DNA of 11,981 nucleotides from JBBUEO01 sp038056915 (GTDB lineage: Bacteria; Patescibacteriota; UBA1384; UBA12157; JAENIV01): contig JBBUEO010000014.1 of the NCBI GenBank assembly GCA_038056915.1, positions 1 to 11,981 of the forward strand. Reading direction: 5' to 3'. Positions 11,851 through 11,981 of this stretch are shown piece after piece (within the stretch, counting starts at the first letter, position 1; every line of letters begins with the position of its first letter). Both the position numbers and the translations under genes were made by a program. A model generated the notes under the pieces. The model was not told the DNA's origin. It made no database searches and saw only the letters and a program-made list of their open reading frames with translations.

Positions 11851-11981
11851 ATGCAAAGTGCAAAATTAAAAATTAAAGATATAAAAAAACTCAAAATCGC
11901 CATTGTAGTTGAGGAATTAACCCAGCTGGGAGGGGCCGAAAGGCTCCTCGACTATTTTTTAGAACTTTTTCCAAAAGCCCC
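11851..11981 (+). CDS. Glycosyltransferase, GT4/GT-B type, 3'-truncated
   Basis: The first 43 codons of a gene that runs off the window. The translated start has a basic stretch followed by K-I-A-I-V-V-E-E-L-T-Q-L-G-G-A-E-R-L-L, the typical first beta strand and glycine-rich G-G-A-E loop at the N-terminus of GT4-type (glycosyltransferase group 1) enzymes. No Shine-Dalgarno is seen before ATG 11851, so a downstream start near the strand cannot be excluded. It lies 12 bases after the initiating sugar-phosphate transferase, and would add a later sugar in the same glycan pathway. Confidence 0.75.
   Translation, partial: MQSAKLKIKDIKKLKIAIVVEELTQLGGAERLLDYFLELFPKA

Noticed and set aside
1..11981. 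Recoded UGA (Gracilibacteria/SR1 genetic code)
   Set aside because: TGA serves as the stop at 844, 1742, 4090 and 9306, in each case followed by or overlapping a correctly placed next gene.

Overview
The window looks like a scaffold fragment from an uncultured bacterium, most likely of the Patescibacteria/CPR type. This is an inference from the AT-rich sequence with tight gene packing, the many small membrane proteins, the GTG and TTG starts, a 66-residue protein of a type I recall from CPR genomes, and typical AT-rich intergenic remnants. TGA is used as an ordinary stop. All supported genes lie on the + strand. Two runs of exactly 100 N (4780-4879 and 6129-6228) are assembly gaps. Protein lengths imply that the missing DNA in both is longer than 100 bases.

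Layout. Positions 1-1207 hold the 3' part of a beta-propeller (glycosidase-like) protein and a small superoxide-reductase-like protein. Positions 1221-4480 hold a sigma70-like promoter with a C/G-tract operator, then five genes: a four-helix membrane protein with a CCxH motif, an anchored Cys/His protein, a MacB/LolE-type ABC permease, its ATPase, and another four-helix membrane protein. Positions 4515-9793 hold a second promoter/operator of the same design, then the copper sensor csoR (cut by gap 1), a short-chain dehydrogenase (start lost in gap 1), the Cu(I) ATPase copA (interrupted by gap 2), a Met/His-rich mini membrane protein, a CcdA/DsbD-like membrane protein and an anchored DUF1573 protein. 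Positions 9925-10384 form a self-contained unit: promoter, long structured leader with two related hairpins, a near-perfect Shine-Dalgarno, a 66-residue protein and a terminator. From 10433 a new promoter drives a polyprenyl-phosphate sugar-phosphate transferase, followed by the start of a GT4-type glycosyltransferase (surface polysaccharide locus).

How it fits together. The CsoR fragment has the copper-sensing Cys-His-Cys triad at exactly the M. tuberculosis CsoR spacing. G/C-tract dyads sit at the predicted start sites of both operons, so I infer a two-operon copper-stress regulon. CopA would export Cu(I). Its C-terminus carries an unusual extra membrane helix and a Cys/His-rich domain (CC...CxCGHH), predicted to lie outside the membrane as a tethered copper acceptor. 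The CcdA-like protein could supply electrons that keep such extracytoplasmic thiols reduced. The co-regulated ABC exporter has no visible adaptor protein, and its role is unknown. The strongest candidates for something undescribed are the CopA fusion with its partners, and the leader RNA upstream of 10118.
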